Origin: G963692885 sp964657395
GTDB lineage: Bacteria > Acidobacteriota > Terriglobia > Terriglobales > Acidobacteriaceae
DNA length: 29,177 nt
Reading direction: 5' to 3'
Assembly: GCA_964657395.1 (NCBI GenBank)
Contig: CAZZUX010000043.1
Location: 1-29,177 of the forward strand
The translations under genes were made by a program, and so were the position numbers. The notes beneath the pieces are model-generated. The model was given only the letters and a program-made list of their open reading frames with translations. It made no database searches and was not told the origin of the DNA. Numbering within the stretch: the stretch's first letter is position 1; each line of letters begins with the position of its first letter. Positions 9,222-16,344 of this stretch are shown piece by piece.

Positions 9222-9232
9222 GCTCGGCGGGA

Positions 9233-9613
9233 TCAGGCGGCGCGAATGGCTGGTTCGATCTGGCCGGTTTCGACTTTCTCCTGACACTCGATGCAGTAAG
9301 GCGTCCAGGGAAGGGCTTCGAGCCGCTTCTTGCCGATTTCTCTGCCGCAATTCTGGCATTCGCCGAAGGTTTCTTCCTCGATGCGGTCAAGGGCCTGCTG
9401 GATCATCTGGAGTTGCAGGTGCTGGCTGGTCCCCTGGCTGAAGAGCATTTCGCGCTGATAGGAGGCGACGGCAAGGTCAGCCGCATCCTGGATGTCGCTG
9501 GTCGAGGTCTCGCGACCCTGTTCGATTGCGGAATGCATGGCCTGCTCGATCAGCTTTCGCTGTTGATGAAGCTTTTCGACAAAGGGCCGAGCGGTCTCAG
9601 GGGTATAGGGCAC
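9233..9613 (-). CDS. DksA/TraR-family C4 zinc-finger protein
   Basis: Probable RNA-polymerase-binding regulator of the DksA/TraR type, acting through the secondary channel. Start is GTG at 9613, chosen because CGAGGAGT (9621-9629 on the minus strand) lies eight bases before it; the ATG six codons further upstream would place this site inside the gene. The 126-residue protein has an N-terminal helical hairpin whose tip reads DIQDAADLA, matching the DxADxA tip pattern of DksA. The zinc finger CQNC-x17-CIEC is typical (C-x2-C-x17-C-x2-C). A short tail ends in IEPAIRAA. It lacks the longer N-terminus of E. coli DksA, so it may be an accessory paralogue and not the main stringent-response DksA. 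It is divergent from the gene at 9830. Confidence 0.88.
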   Translation of the reverse strand: MPYTPETARPFVEKLHQQRKLIEQAMHSAIEQGRETSTSDIQDAADLAVASYQREMLFSQGTSQHLQLQMIQQALDRIEEETFGECQNCGREIGKKRLEALPWTPYCIECQEKVETGQIEPAIRAA

Positions 9614-9829
9614 AGTAGTAACTCCTCGCACACAGACTGGTTCAGTGCAGTATTGGACGCAGAAGACCGTACAAAAACATCCTGTGCCGGAAAGATTTTT
9701 GTGGATTTAAGGTGAGGATGGCGCTGGTTGTTCGATGAGGCCGAACTTTAGCTGCTGGACTGAGACTCGGAAGTCGGGAGACGAGCCTGGTTTGCACCGG
9801 CAGTGGGAGTGCTCTAGATTGGAGGAGAC

Positions 9830-10249
9830 ATGTATGAAGAATTCCAGATAGCCGACCGCTGGACCGGCGAGATGCTGAATTGCCGATGGCGTGCAAACAT
9901 TGTCGCCATCGCTACGCGCCATGCCGACGCAATTGATGTGCGCTACGAAGTGAATGGGCGTCCATTATGGATCGCCATGCCTGCACTTGCGTGGGTGGAG
10001 TACAAAAAGCGGACCGGCTTTGTGATCACCGATCGACTGGCTGCCCAGATCGCCGGGCGATACCTGAAGACCGCGATCGAGAATGGCTATGACAATGGCC
10101 GCGAAATCTACATGATGAGCGTGGAGGAAGTGCTGGAGCAGCTGGAGGCGGTGATCCAGGAGGCCGGCAATTCAGAAAAGCTGCCGATCCTGCCGCTCGT
10201 GCGTGACTCCGGGGATCCGGGCAGCGTGCTGGCCAAGCCTGGAAGTTAA
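9830..10249 (+). CDS. Conserved hypothetical protein, 139 residues
   Basis: Function not recognised. A strong ribosome site, GGAGGA (9821-9826), precedes ATG 9830. There is no signal peptide or membrane segment, so it is probably cytoplasmic. The N-terminal half is rich in beta-type sequence (RWRANIVAIATRHADAIDVRYEV), and the C-terminal half is helical and acidic (SVEEVLEQLEAVIQEAG). Cysteine occurs only once, so a zinc site is unlikely. Codon use resembles the flanking genes. It is divergent from the DksA-like gene with a 216-base intergenic region, and followed at 196 bases by another uncharacterised gene on the same strand. Confidence 0.75.
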   Translation: MYEEFQIADRWTGEMLNCRWRANIVAIATRHADAIDVRYEVNGRPLWIAMPALAWVEYKKRTGFVITDRLAAQIAGRYLKTAIENGYDNGREIYMMSVEEVLEQLEAVIQEAGNSEKLPILPLVRDSGDPGSVLAKPGS

Positions 10250-10445
10250 GCCCGGCCATCACCTCCTTCAATGCCTGCGTCTCATAAAGATCGGATGGCG
10301 GCTCCTCATTTTCCATTCCCGCTGGCTGCTTCTCCCCTCTATCATCGTCTGGCTGCCTGTTCGTAAGGGTTTCCCCTGCTGCTATGAACCAGGCTATAGG
10401 CGAGCTATGCGCACGTGTCGCCACTGACTCATCAAGGAAGCTGCA

Positions 10446-10910
10446 ATGACAAGACTCCAGCGCTACGAGCCGGCACCGGCCGATCGGGTATATGTGGCGC
10501 CCCGAGGTGTGGATCCGGCAGCGTACATGCGGGACCTGGGGAAGCAGGCGGAATCGTTGATCGGCGCGAATGACTTCGATGCAGCTCTCAGGCTGCTGCA
10601 GAAGCGTCTCGCGGTGATCAGCTACTATCGCGGTTCGCGAACACTTCTTGCGGCGCAGGCAATGGCCAGCCTGGCCCGACTGGCAGCCAAAATGGGCAAT
10701 TCAAACGATGCGGAGACCTGGGCTCACTTTGCCATGCGCGCCTTTGGCGCGCTGATGATGGATGCAGAAGCCCGCAACAAACCCGCCATCGTGGAAAATA
10801 TGTCCACACTGCACCAGGCATTCCCCACTGCGACCGTGCTGGAGAACTTCGAGCGAAATGGCGCTCCCGACTTTAGGACGGGCACGCTGGTTCGCACGAG
10901 CCGCGGCTGA
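10446..10910 (+). CDS. Hypothetical helical (TPR-like) protein, 154 residues
   Basis: Function not recognised. Start ATG 10446 has AAGGAAG (10434-10440) five bases upstream. No signal peptide is visible. From about residue 28 to 120 the sequence is alternating helices rich in Ala and Leu (AESLIGANDFDAALRLLQKR, then AMASLARLAAKMGNSNDAETWAHFAMRAF), which resembles two to three degenerate tetratricopeptide-type hairpins and suggests protein-protein binding. The C-terminus is probably unstructured. The stop lies 11 bases before the end of the convergent aldo/keto reductase gene. The reading frame is convincing by ribosome site and codon use; the TPR assignment is only a guess. Confidence 0.72.
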   Translation: MTRLQRYEPAPADRVYVAPRGVDPAAYMRDLGKQAESLIGANDFDAALRLLQKRLAVISYYRGSRTLLAAQAMASLARLAAKMGNSNDAETWAHFAMRAFGALMMDAEARNKPAIVENMSTLHQAFPTATVLENFERNGAPDFRTGTLVRTSRG

Positions 10911-10920
10911 GGGCCTTGAC

Positions 10921-11907
10921 TCAGCGATTTACGGACTTCATCATGGTTTCGTTATAGCGTTCCCCGGCGACTGAGCCATGAGGCGCGATGGCGCTCAGCT
11001 GCTCAAGTTCGCTTTGGGTGAGATGGACGTTCACGGCCTTGACATTGTCTTCCAGGTACTTCCGCCGCTTGGTTCCGGGGATGGGTGCGAGGTCATCTCC
11101 TTGTGCCAGCACCCAGGCTAGTGCTAACTGCGAAGGAGTACAGGACTTCTGCTGTGCCATCTTCTCCAGGCGTTTCACGAGTGTGAGGTTCTTCTGGAAG
11201 TTTTCGCCTTGGAAGCGCGGCGAGTTGCGGCGATAGTCGTCTGGAGCGAAGTCATCGGGTGATCGGAACTGGCCGGTCAGAAAACCACGGCCCAGAGGTG
11301 AGTAGGGAACCAGGCCGATGCCCAGCTCGCGGAGAGTGGGGAGTATCTCGTCCTCGAGTTCGCGGCTCCATAGCGAGTATTCCGACTGAAGGGCGCTGAT
11401 GGGATGGGTGGCATGGGCGCGCCGGATAGTGCCTGCAGAGGCTTCGGACAAGCCGAGATAGCGGATTTTGCCTGCTTTGACGAGGTCGGCCATGGCGCCG
11501 ACCGTATCTTCAATAGGCGTGGCGGAATCCACGCGGTGCTGGTAGTAGAGGTCAATGACTTCAACGTTCAGCCGTTTCAGGCTCGCCTCACAGGCGCTGC
11601 GAACGTAGTCCGGGTTGCCGCCGATCCCGCGAAAGGCAGGATCCTCACTGCGCAGGATGCCGAACTTGGTTGCGAGCTGCACTTCGTTCCTGCGCCCTCG
11701 GATTGCTTTGCCCACCAGCACCTCGTTGGTGTGTGGTCCATAGGCATCAGAGGTGTCGAGGAAGGTGACGCCGAGATCCAGGGCACGATGGATGGTAGCG
11801 ACGGATTCTTCATCATCGCGGGTGCCGTAAAACTCCGACATGCCCATGCAGCCCAGGCCGAGATGGGATACCTTCAGGCCTTGCGAGCCGAGTTGAATCT
11901 GCTTCAT
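10921..11907 (-). CDS. Aldo/keto reductase (AKR13-like)
   Basis: NAD(P)H-dependent oxidoreductase that interconverts carbonyls and alcohols; the substrate cannot be read from sequence. The 328-residue protein is a complete (beta/alpha)8 barrel. The catalytic tetrad is intact: D51 and Y56 in DTSDAYG, K81 in ATKFG and H124 in YYQHRVD. The C-terminal cofactor segment PIPGTKRRKYLEDN is also present and would bind the phosphate end of NADP. AAGGAAG lies six bases before the ATG at 11907. It is a single gene, convergent with the hypothetical gene at 10446 and divergent from the small gene at 12103. A second family member at 28061 in this window differs at the catalytic histidine. Confidence 0.94.
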   Translation of the reverse strand: MKQIQLGSQGLKVSHLGLGCMGMSEFYGTRDDEESVATIHRALDLGVTFLDTSDAYGPHTNEVLVGKAIRGRRNEVQLATKFGILRSEDPAFRGIGGNPDYVRSACEASLKRLNVEVIDLYYQHRVDSATPIEDTVGAMADLVKAGKIRYLGLSEASAGTIRRAHATHPISALQSEYSLWSRELEDEILPTLRELGIGLVPYSPLGRGFLTGQFRSPDDFAPDDYRRNSPRFQGENFQKNLTLVKRLEKMAQQKSCTPSQLALAWVLAQGDDLAPIPGTKRRKYLEDNVKAVNVHLTQSELEQLSAIAPHGSVAGERYNETMMKSVNR

Positions 11908-12102
11908 CAGGAACTTCCTTTTCAGTGAGTCTTTGCAGTTGGAGGAATGCTGCTCTCGGAAGGCTGCCCGGAGCCCAGCGGATCAGACGCGAACGGCTGG
12001 TTTGGCATCGTAGTCAGAGCGCGGCGGCTTACCTGTGATGACGTTCTGTGATTCGAACGCAGACGCCACCGTTCCAAAATCTCAAGAAGCGAGGCTCGAC
12101 AA

Positions 12103-12243
12103 ATGTTCTTAGGTCTAGGTGGTTTACTGCTGGTTTTATGGATTCTCGGTTTTACGGTGTTCCACGTGACAGGATTTGCAATTCACATCCTGATCATCCT
12201 GGCTGTGATTTCCGTAGTGTTTCATTTCCTGCGCGGAAGGTGA
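12103..12243 (+). CDS. Small membrane peptide, lmo0937/DUF5670 type
   Basis: A 46-residue open frame that is too short for routine ORF cut-offs. ATG 12103 is preceded by GAGG (12091-12094) at eight bases. The product begins MFLGLGGLLLVLWILGF and ends VVFHFLRGR: two hydrophobic segments (about 2-20 and 24-42) joined by a short HVTG turn, with a positive C-terminus. This matches the small two-helix lmo0937-family proteins widespread in bacteria, whose role is unknown; some are stress-induced. I base the family call on the pattern GLGGLLLVLWILG and the length. It is an isolated gene, divergent from the aldo/keto reductase. Confidence 0.8.
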   Translation: MFLGLGGLLLVLWILGFTVFHVTGFAIHILIILAVISVVFHFLRGR

Positions 12244-12286
12244 GGCAGCCGGCGGATGCGTCGTCAAAGCGCACCCGCCAGCACTG

Positions 12287-12829
12287 CTACTCGTCGTAGT
12301 GCAGAAGGCTGAAGACGTCATACTCGGGAAAACGGTCTCGACCTTTCAGAAAATCGAGTTCGATGGCGAAGCCGAGGCCGGCGATTTGGCCGCCCAACTG
12401 GCGCACCAGCTTGATGGTAGCTTCCATGGTGCCGCCTGTGGCGAGCAGGTCGTCGACTATGATGACGCGCTGGCCGGGTTCGATGGCATCCTGGTGAATC
12501 TCCAGCGAGTCGGTTCCGTATTCGAGGTCGTAGCTGACACGCACGGTGGGCGCGGGCAGCTTCTTAGGTTTCCGTACCGGTACGAAGCCCGCATTGAGCC
12601 GATAGGCAAGAGCCGGTCCAAAGATAAAGCCGCGTGCCTCGATGCCTAGAACCAGGTCGATCTCCTTGCCGATGTAGTGCACGGCAAGAGCGTCAATGAG
12701 TTCTGCAAAGCCGACCTTGTCCTTCAAAACCGTGGTGATGTCATAGAAGAGGATGCCGGGCTTCGGGAAGTCCGGCACAGTACGTACGAGCGACTTAAGT
12801 GGCTCGCAATCGATAGGTTTCAACGACAT
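12287..12829 (-). CDS. apt: Adenine phosphoribosyltransferase
   Basis: Purine salvage enzyme in the cytoplasm: adenine + PRPP gives AMP + pyrophosphate. Start chosen at the ATG 12829 giving MSLKPIDCEPLKSLVRTVPD, which fits family N-termini; the frame is open 37 codons further, but that extension is lysine-rich, atypical and overlaps the upstream gene. The protein has 180 residues, the usual length. Signatures seen are FPKPGILFYDIT (substrate hood), LGIEARGFIFGPALA, the flexible-loop region ending YDLEYGTDSLEIH, and the PRPP-binding motif VIIVDDLLATGGT. It lies 28 bases downstream of the acylphosphatase gene and is last in a minus-strand run starting at 14882. Confidence 0.96.
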   Translation of the reverse strand: MSLKPIDCEPLKSLVRTVPDFPKPGILFYDITTVLKDKVGFAELIDALAVHYIGKEIDLVLGIEARGFIFGPALAYRLNAGFVPVRKPKKLPAPTVRVSYDLEYGTDSLEIHQDAIEPGQRVIIVDDLLATGGTMEATIKLVRQLGGQIAGLGFAIELDFLKGRDRFPEYDVFSLLHYDE

Positions 12830-12857
12830 TTTTCTGGTTATGCTCCCTGGAAGCTGA

Positions 12858-13139
12858 TTACCAGGCTCCTTCAATGTGAAATGGTCCAAGTGATTGCGCT
12901 TCGCTTTCTTCGAGGGTGCGTTCTTCCAGGCCATCGACACGGCTCCCGCGCGAACCTTTTGCCAGGATTCTGCGCAGTTGCTTCAGATCTTCTTCATGGC
13001 CGGCGGCAACCACTTCGACGTGCCCTGCCTCAGTATTGCGCACCCAACCTCGCAGTTCGAGTGCAGCGGCTTCCTGGTTCACGAACCAGCGGAAGCCCAC
13101 GCCCTGCACGCGGCCCTTGATGAGGTAGTAGCGAACCAT
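12858..13139 (-). CDS. acyP: Acylphosphatase
   Basis: Small cytoplasmic enzyme that hydrolyses carboxyl-phosphate bonds such as acetyl phosphate or 1,3-bisphosphoglycerate. Its 93 residues are the normal family size. The phosphate-binding loop GRVQGVGFRWF supplies the catalytic arginine, and GWVRN supplies the catalytic asparagine. The C-terminus is the usual beta strand (LGPFHIEGAW), slightly altered. The start ATG 13139 has AGAAGG only one base upstream, so the ribosome site is poor; translational coupling to the preceding gene is not possible because the gap is 60 bases. It is third in the amidohydrolase to apt run. Confidence 0.93.
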   Translation of the reverse strand: MVRYYLIKGRVQGVGFRWFVNQEAAALELRGWVRNTEAGHVEVVAAGHEEDLKQLRRILAKGSRGSRVDGLEERTLEESEAQSLGPFHIEGAW

Positions 13140-13199
13140 GCCTTCTGAGTGTTGCAGACTGCGAGTTCGGCGTCCATAGCGGCCGGGTGCCGACGAATG

Positions 13200-13538
13200 T
13201 CAGCGTGTGCCGCCCGCCATGGGTTGAGGAGGATGGAGTGCGGAAGCGTGGCCGACGAGCAGGTGGTCGTATTGCTTGTGCCGCTGCAGGTAAACCTCCA
13301 TGAATCGGCATTGCGGATCGACCTTGAGGTTTTTTTCGATGGCATACGCCAGGGCAGCTTCGGCGAGTTGGTCAGCGTAGCCGTGATGTTGAATCGGAGG
13401 CGGCACCTCGGTGTGATCCAGGACCATTACGTTGCCATTGTGCTTGTAGGTGAGTTCCGCTTCGTGGCCATCGACTTTCAACACAAAACGATGCTTTGCT
13501 TCCTGATGCTCAATCTTCGGATGCTTCTTCTCTGCCAT
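13200..13538 (-). CDS. YidJ/YjdJ-type GNAT-like N-acetyltransferase
   Basis: Short GCN5-related fold of the COG2388 type, about 112 residues. Start set at ATG 13538 (MAEKKHPKIEHQE) because CGGAGGAAG lies directly before it at normal spacing; an ATG 13 codons upstream has none. Family-like segments are FVLKVDGHEAELTYKHNG and MVLDHTEVPP early on, the central GYADQLAEAALAYA that replaces the usual acetyl-CoA pyrophosphate loop, and the end CRFMEVYLQRHKQYDHLL. Members bind acetyl-CoA but the substrate is generally unknown. It lies between the amidohydrolase (51-base gap) and acylphosphatase (60-base gap) genes. Confidence 0.85.
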   Translation of the reverse strand: MAEKKHPKIEHQEAKHRFVLKVDGHEAELTYKHNGNVMVLDHTEVPPPIQHHGYADQLAEAALAYAIEKNLKVDPQCRFMEVYLQRHKQYDHLLVGHASALHPPQPMAGGTR

Positions 13539-13589
13539 GGCGAACTTCCTCCGGTCTTCCATTGGATGCATGGGCATGATTGAAGTGAG

Positions 13590-14882
13590 CTACGGCTGGG
13601 TTGAGGGCGACTTGTAGACGATGCCGCCCTTCATCACGAACTTCACTGACTGCAGCAGTTTGACGTCCTGCAGGGGATCGCCGCTGATGGCGATGACATC
13701 AGCCCATTTTCCGGCTTCGAGGGTGCCGACCTTGTCCGTCCAGCCCATCAGGTCTGCTGCGTTGATGGTGCCGGTCTGGATGGCTGCAAGTGGCTTCATA
13801 CCGAACTGGTTGACGTACACGTCGACTTCATGTGCGTTCAGACCGTGAGGATAGACCGCGGCGTCGGTGCCGAGAGCGACTTTCACGCCAGCGGCTATAG
13901 CTTTCTTGACGTTGACCTTCTCTACAGCACTGACGTCGTGCATCTTCTTCTCGTAAAGAGCAGGCAGCTTGGTGTTCTGAAGGTTCCAGTCGATGAGGTA
14001 AGCCGTCGGCACAAAATAGGTGCCGTGCTTCTTCATCATCGCGATGCCCGCATCATCGACGTAGGATCCGTGCTCGATGGAGTCGACGCCGGCTTCGCTC
14101 GCCCAGAGGATGCCCTGCGCGCCGTGGGCATGGGCGGCCACCTTGCGACCGAGGCGATGGGCGTCGGCAACGATGGCCTGCATCTCTTCAAGCGTGTACT
14201 GGCTGGCTTGTGGATCGTCACCTTTGGAAAGCACGCCTCCGGTCGCGCAGATCTTGATGAGGTCGGCGCCGTACTTAATGTTTTGCCGGACTTTCTGCTG
14301 CACTGCCGGGATGCCGTCGGCAACGCCTTCTGCAGTGACGTGATACTGGAAGGGCAGCAGGTTGTCATCGCAGTGACCGCCGGTGATGCCGAGCGGCGGT
14401 CCGCTGACCTGCATGTGCGGGCCGGGGATGTGGCCGGCATTGATTTCGTCACGCAGGGCGACGTCGGTGTAGCCGCCTGCGCCCACGTTGCGAACCGTGG
14501 TGAAGCCGGCTTCGAGGGTGACCTTGGCATTTTCAACACCGATGATGGCCTCCTTCGCAGGGGTCATGGTGACTTCGAAGAATGGATCGAAGTTAGTGGC
14601 GCCGGTGAGATGGGTGTGAACATCAATGAGACCGGGCATGACGGTGTAGGACCGGAGATCGATATCGGTATCGGCGGCCTGTTTCGGGGTGGCGCTGGTG
14701 GCGGCGATGCCTGTGATGGAGTCGCCTTGCACGATGATCGTCTGGTCGGCTGGCTCAGCGCCTGTTTTCACGTCGAGGATGTGGCCGGCGCGCAGCAAGG
14801 TGCGGCCGGTCTGCTGCCCGCTGAGCATGGTGCAGGTCATGGACAAAAGCAAAGCTGATGCGGCTGCGACGACCTGCTTCAT
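13590..14882 (-). CDS. Secreted metal-dependent amidohydrolase
   Basis: Member of the amidohydrolase superfamily (imidazolonepropionase / prolidase-like group). Start is ATG 14882, preceded by GGAGGG at nine bases and followed by a signal peptide (MKQVVAAASALLLSMTC). The 430-residue protein shows the superfamily metal ligands: HTH in LIDVHTHL, a lysine in GADLIKIC that may be the carboxylated bridging residue, His in VAAHAHG, His in DSIEHGS and Asp in GTDAAV. The GGHCDDNL loop is typical of the Xaa-Pro/hydantoin-like subgroup common in Acidobacteriota. A periplasmic or exported role, for instance on peptides or cyclic amides, is inferred; the substrate is not readable. It is the first gene of the minus-strand run ending in apt. 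Confidence 0.93.
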   Translation of the reverse strand: MKQVVAAASALLLSMTCTMLSGQQTGRTLLRAGHILDVKTGAEPADQTIIVQGDSITGIAATSATPKQAADTDIDLRSYTVMPGLIDVHTHLTGATNFDPFFEVTMTPAKEAIIGVENAKVTLEAGFTTVRNVGAGGYTDVALRDEINAGHIPGPHMQVSGPPLGITGGHCDDNLLPFQYHVTAEGVADGIPAVQQKVRQNIKYGADLIKICATGGVLSKGDDPQASQYTLEEMQAIVADAHRLGRKVAAHAHGAQGILWASEAGVDSIEHGSYVDDAGIAMMKKHGTYFVPTAYLIDWNLQNTKLPALYEKKMHDVSAVEKVNVKKAIAAGVKVALGTDAAVYPHGLNAHEVDVYVNQFGMKPLAAIQTGTINAADLMGWTDKVGTLEAGKWADVIAISGDPLQDVKLLQSVKFVMKGGIVYKSPSTQP

Positions 14883-14985
14883 TCGTGCATACCCTCCAGG
14901 AAAGATGGCGCGAGTGTAGCAGAGCCTTTCTCCGGCTGCATCCAAGAACAGCACGCTTCACAATTTCGTTTCTTTCAGGAGCTTC

Positions 14986-15498
14986 ATGAAGGTCAAGATG
15001 TATCAATCGTTGCTCATGGCTTCTTCTCTGACGCTGGTCCTGTCTGGGACGCCGTCTCTCCACGCAGCAACCACGGCTGCGGATGCAGACAAAACGTTCA
15101 CCGGAAAGGTCTCCCAGGGAGGCATGTACGAAGTGGAAGCCAGCAGGGTCGCGGAGCAGAAGGCGGTGGCCGAGGACGTGAAAGATCAGGCGATCACCGA
15201 GGTACACGACCACGAACTCGTGGGTGCCAAGCTGAAGCGGATTGCCATGGCGGCCGGGGTGCCGATTGCAGCCAGGTTAAACCCCACGTTTCAGCAGCGT
15301 CTGGACAAGTTGAAGGCGACTCCGAGTGCCGGTTTCGACGCTGCGTATATCGCCGACATGCAGCAGATCCATGACATGGACGAGAAGCTGTTTGCCAAAG
15401 AAGCAATGGAGGGTTCAGGCGACTTCAAGTCCTTTGCACACGAAACGGACCTGATCGTGAAACGCCACATTGGTGCGCTGCACGGAACGGACAAGTAG
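14986..15498 (+). CDS. Secreted DUF4142-type (ferritin-like helical) protein
   Basis: 170 residues. ATG 14986 follows AGGAG at about six bases. The signal peptide MKVKMYQSLLMASSLTLVLSG probably ends at LHA (about residue 27). The mature protein is all helical with His and Asp/Glu repeats in the order expected of DUF4142: ASRVAEQKAV, FDAAYIADMQQIHDMDEKLF, then FAHETDLIVKRHIGALH. Family proteins are predicted four-helix, ferritin-like and periplasmic, of unknown function. It is divergent from the amidohydrolase gene with 103 bases between starts and convergent with efp, separated by a terminator. No partner gene is evident. Confidence 0.87.
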   Translation: MKVKMYQSLLMASSLTLVLSGTPSLHAATTAADADKTFTGKVSQGGMYEVEASRVAEQKAVAEDVKDQAITEVHDHELVGAKLKRIAMAAGVPIAARLNPTFQQRLDKLKATPSAGFDAAYIADMQQIHDMDEKLFAKEAMEGSGDFKSFAHETDLIVKRHIGALHGTDK

Positions 15499-15518
15499 CA
15501 GGTTCATCCGCGAAATAG

Positions 15519-15544
15519 AAAGACGCAGCCAGGGCTGCGTCTTT
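15519..15544. terminator. Bidirectional intrinsic terminator
   Basis: AAAGACGCAGC (15519-15529) and GCTGCGTCTTT (15534-15544) form an 11-bp perfect stem with a four-base loop. The arm ends in T on both strands, so it can stop transcription of the DUF4142 gene (+) and of efp (-), which converge here. Confidence 0.88.
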
Positions 15545-15560
15545 GTCGTTTCTGGATCAC

Positions 15561-16121
15561 CTAGGCGCGGCTGAGGTAGGCGCCCTCTGCTGTATCCACG
15601 CGGATCTTCTCGCCTTCGTTGATGAAGGGCGGCACCTGCACGGTGAGGCCGGTTTCCATTTTCGCAGGCTTGGTTACAGAAGAGGCAGTCGCGGACTTGA
15701 TGCCGGGTTCGGTCTCCATCACCGTCATCTCGACAGTCTGCGGAAGTTCGATGCCGACGGGCACGCCGTCATGCTGCGACACCTTGATCTGCAGATTGGG
15801 GATGAGGTATTCGACGGCGTCGCCGAGGGTGTCGCGCTTGAGGTTCAGCTGCTCGTAATTCTCGGTGTTCATGAAGTAGTAGTCATCGCCGTCCGAGTAG
15901 AGGAATTCCATCGGGATTTCATCGACGATCACGCGCTCGATCGGATCGGGAGAGCGAAAGCGATGCTCGAACATGGCACCGGTGCGCAGGTTGCGCAGCT
16001 TGGCCTGGATGAAAGCGCGCAAGTTGCCGGGAGTGCGGTGCTCGACTGCGAAGACTGTGTGCAGTTCGTTGTTATGTTTGATAACCATGCCTGGACGCAT
16101 CTGGGTGGCGGGGATCGCCAT
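15561..16121 (-). CDS. efp: Elongation factor P
   Basis: Translation factor that binds between the P and E sites of stalled ribosomes and rescues synthesis of polyproline stretches. Start is ATG 16121, with AAGGAG ten bases upstream; the product is 186 residues, the normal length, with three beta-barrel domains ending in GEKIRVDTAEGAYLSRA (family signature). Domain I carries the loop EHRTPGNLRAF: where E. coli has the modified K34 in KPGKGQAF, this protein has Asn (N33), with an Arg two residues later. Known alternatives at this tip include arginine and several non-basic residues. No modification gene (epmA/epmB or earP) is in the window. The downstream terminator is shared with the convergent gene. 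Confidence 0.96.
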   Translation of the reverse strand: MAIPATQMRPGMVIKHNNELHTVFAVEHRTPGNLRAFIQAKLRNLRTGAMFEHRFRSPDPIERVIVDEIPMEFLYSDGDDYYFMNTENYEQLNLKRDTLGDAVEYLIPNLQIKVSQHDGVPVGIELPQTVEMTVMETEPGIKSATASSVTKPAKMETGLTVQVPPFINEGEKIRVDTAEGAYLSRA

Positions 16122-16217
16122 AGCGGGAAAACTCCTTACCGTGACTCGCAGCAAATGTTGAGATGAGAGGTACAGATCAGCCGAAGCTGCCTGTTAAATC
16201 TTCAACTTAAATTGTAG

Positions 16218-16234
16218 CTCAGCCAATGGCTGAG
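16218..16234. repeat. Short palindrome between efp and the beta-helix gene
   Basis: CTCAGCC (16218-16224), AAT, GGCTGAG (16228-16234). It lies about 100 bases upstream of both divergent starts. It could be an operator or a small hairpin; there is no T-tract. Confidence 0.4.
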
Positions 16235-16344
16235 GTATGGTGGCATCACGCGCTGCGGGTATCGCTACTGACGGATCTCCTGCACCTCTACAAGAATGGC
16301 AGTCTGGATGGCATCACGAGCATGGTCCGGGTACGAATAGGCTT

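Noticed and set aside
8541..9284. Long open frame of 247 codons inside the membrane-protein gene
   Set aside because: It lies in another frame of a convincing multi-helix gene; its product is irregular and has no start signal.
9802..9820. TTGCAC / TAGATT promoter-like pair before the gene at 9830
   Set aside because: The -10 would adjoin the ribosome site, leaving transcription to start at the start codon, and box matches are poor.
13830..14858. 342-codon frame opposite the amidohydrolase gene
   Set aside because: It is the antisense shadow of a gene with complete metal-ligand motifs, and GC-rich codon bias explains the openness.
16243..16319. Direct repeat GGCATCACG near the beta-helix gene start
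   Set aside because: It is only nine bases in two copies, which chance explains.
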